64,000 bases of DNA, taken from NCBI RefSeq assembly GCF_037949795.1, contig NZ_CP149932.1:186001-250000 (forward strand), in the 5' to 3' direction. Numbering within the stretch: the stretch's first letter is position 1; each line of letters begins with the position of its first letter. Shown in pieces: positions 63,835 to 64,000 of this stretch. This DNA is from Thioclava sp. GXIMD2076 (GTDB taxonomy: Bacteria; Pseudomonadota; Alphaproteobacteria; Rhodobacterales; Rhodobacteraceae). The translations under genes and the position numbers were made by a program. The notes beneath the pieces are model-generated. The model had not been told where the DNA came from, did not search any database, and saw only the letters and a list, made by a program, of their open reading frames with translations.

Positions 63835-63854
63835 GGAGATCTCCGGAAAGCGGA

Positions 63855-63879
63855 AGGCCCCACCTTTGCGGCGGGGCCT
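63855..63879 (-). terminator. Hairpin between the transporter and the phosphatase-kinase gene
   Basis: AGGCCCC (63855-63861) pairs with GGGGCCT (63873-63879). No strong T run follows on the minus strand, so it may attenuate or stabilise the upstream message. Confidence 0.35.
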
Positions 63880-63894
63880 CTGGTAGCGGCGGGA

Positions 63895-64000
63895 TTACTC
63901 GGCGGCGACGCCGGTCGCGTCGCCATTGCGCGAGATGGTCGCGTTGCGCTTGGGCGATTCCTTGAAGTGGGTCATGTAGATCATGCCACCCACAAAGGTC
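63895..64000 (-). CDS. C-terminal end of a membrane transporter, probably NarK-type nitrate/nitrite MFS
   Basis: The last 34 codons of a gene entering from the right edge. The fragment reads TFVGGMIYMTHFKESPKRNATISRNG and ends TGVAAE. A helix end followed by a short charged tail suits an MFS permease. The link to nitrate is from context (cynS, phosphatase-kinase and nas genes next door), since the remaining sequence is not visible. Confidence 0.5.
   Translation of the reverse strand, partial: TFVGGMIYMTHFKESPKRNATISRNGDATGVAAE

Overview
The window reads as chromosomal DNA of a Rhodobacterales alphaproteobacterium (Rhodobacter/Paracoccus/Thioclava-like; the genus cannot be fixed from sequence alone). 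Reasons: high GC with strong G/C third-position bias, the hupTUV-hypF-hupSLC-hupD gene order known from Rhodobacter capsulatus, the alphaproteobacterial pcaQ-pcaDCHGB module, DUF2948 and UPF0262 next to hisD, infA and maf, and NasT/NasS control of nitrate assimilation.

Layout. (1) 1-12.2 kb, minus strand: uptake [NiFe]-hydrogenase region with the H2 sensor HupUV and kinase HupT, maturase HypF, the structural enzyme HupSL, a 62-residue His-bearing membrane peptide, cytochrome b HupC, a Rieske-FAD oxidoreductase, and the start of the HupD protease. (2) 12.3-14.4 kb: a small ORF coupled to hemP, tRNA-Gly, and a YegD-type Hsp70 homologue. (3) 14.5-20.9 kb: MarR-controlled EmrAB-type efflux pair, a BCCT transporter, an amidase. 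(4) 20.8-26 kb: an OxyR-like site, ahpC, ahpF and oxyR, then a polyol/2-oxoglutarate-type MFS permease behind an AT-rich control region. (5) 26.1-38.2 kb, mostly minus: housekeeping block (tRNA-Phe, yacG, RNase E/G, maf, infA, LMW phosphatase, UPF0262, hisD, DUF2948, murA, tRNA-Thr), interrupted by a three-gene insert (nitrilase, GNAT, SnoaL-like) and by an arsenate cassette (ArsR-ArsC fusion, GAPDH, ArsJ).

(6) 38.4-49.7 kb, plus: aromatic/hydroaromatic catabolism. PcaQ and pcaDCHGB convert protocatechuate toward 3-oxoadipate. A TetR-guarded operon next to it carries an NAD-type quinate/shikimate dehydrogenase, a TRAP transporter and a QuiC-type 3-dehydroshikimate dehydratase. Together they give import of quinate/shikimate, oxidation and dehydration to protocatechuate, then ring cleavage. 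(7) 49.8-51.2 kb: a cystathionine beta-lyase-like PLP enzyme and a secreted 8-Cys protein of unknown role. (8) 51.2-64 kb: nitrogen acquisition. A long leader with hairpins and an internal terminator precedes nrtA-nrtB-nrtCD-nasC-like-nasA, followed by nasT-nasS. On the other strand a NarK-like transporter end, a PP2C phosphatase-Ser/Thr kinase fusion and cyanase form one transcription unit. No nitrite reductase gene lies inside the window.

Most systems here are recognisable. The least explained items are the small membrane peptide and the Rieske oxidoreductase in the hup cluster, the 52-residue ORF coupled to hemP, the phosphatase-kinase fusion beside cynS and the nitrate transporter, the 8-Cys secreted protein, and the operator-rich region in front of the orphan polyol permease. 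All functions are inferred from reading sequence; no database search was run.
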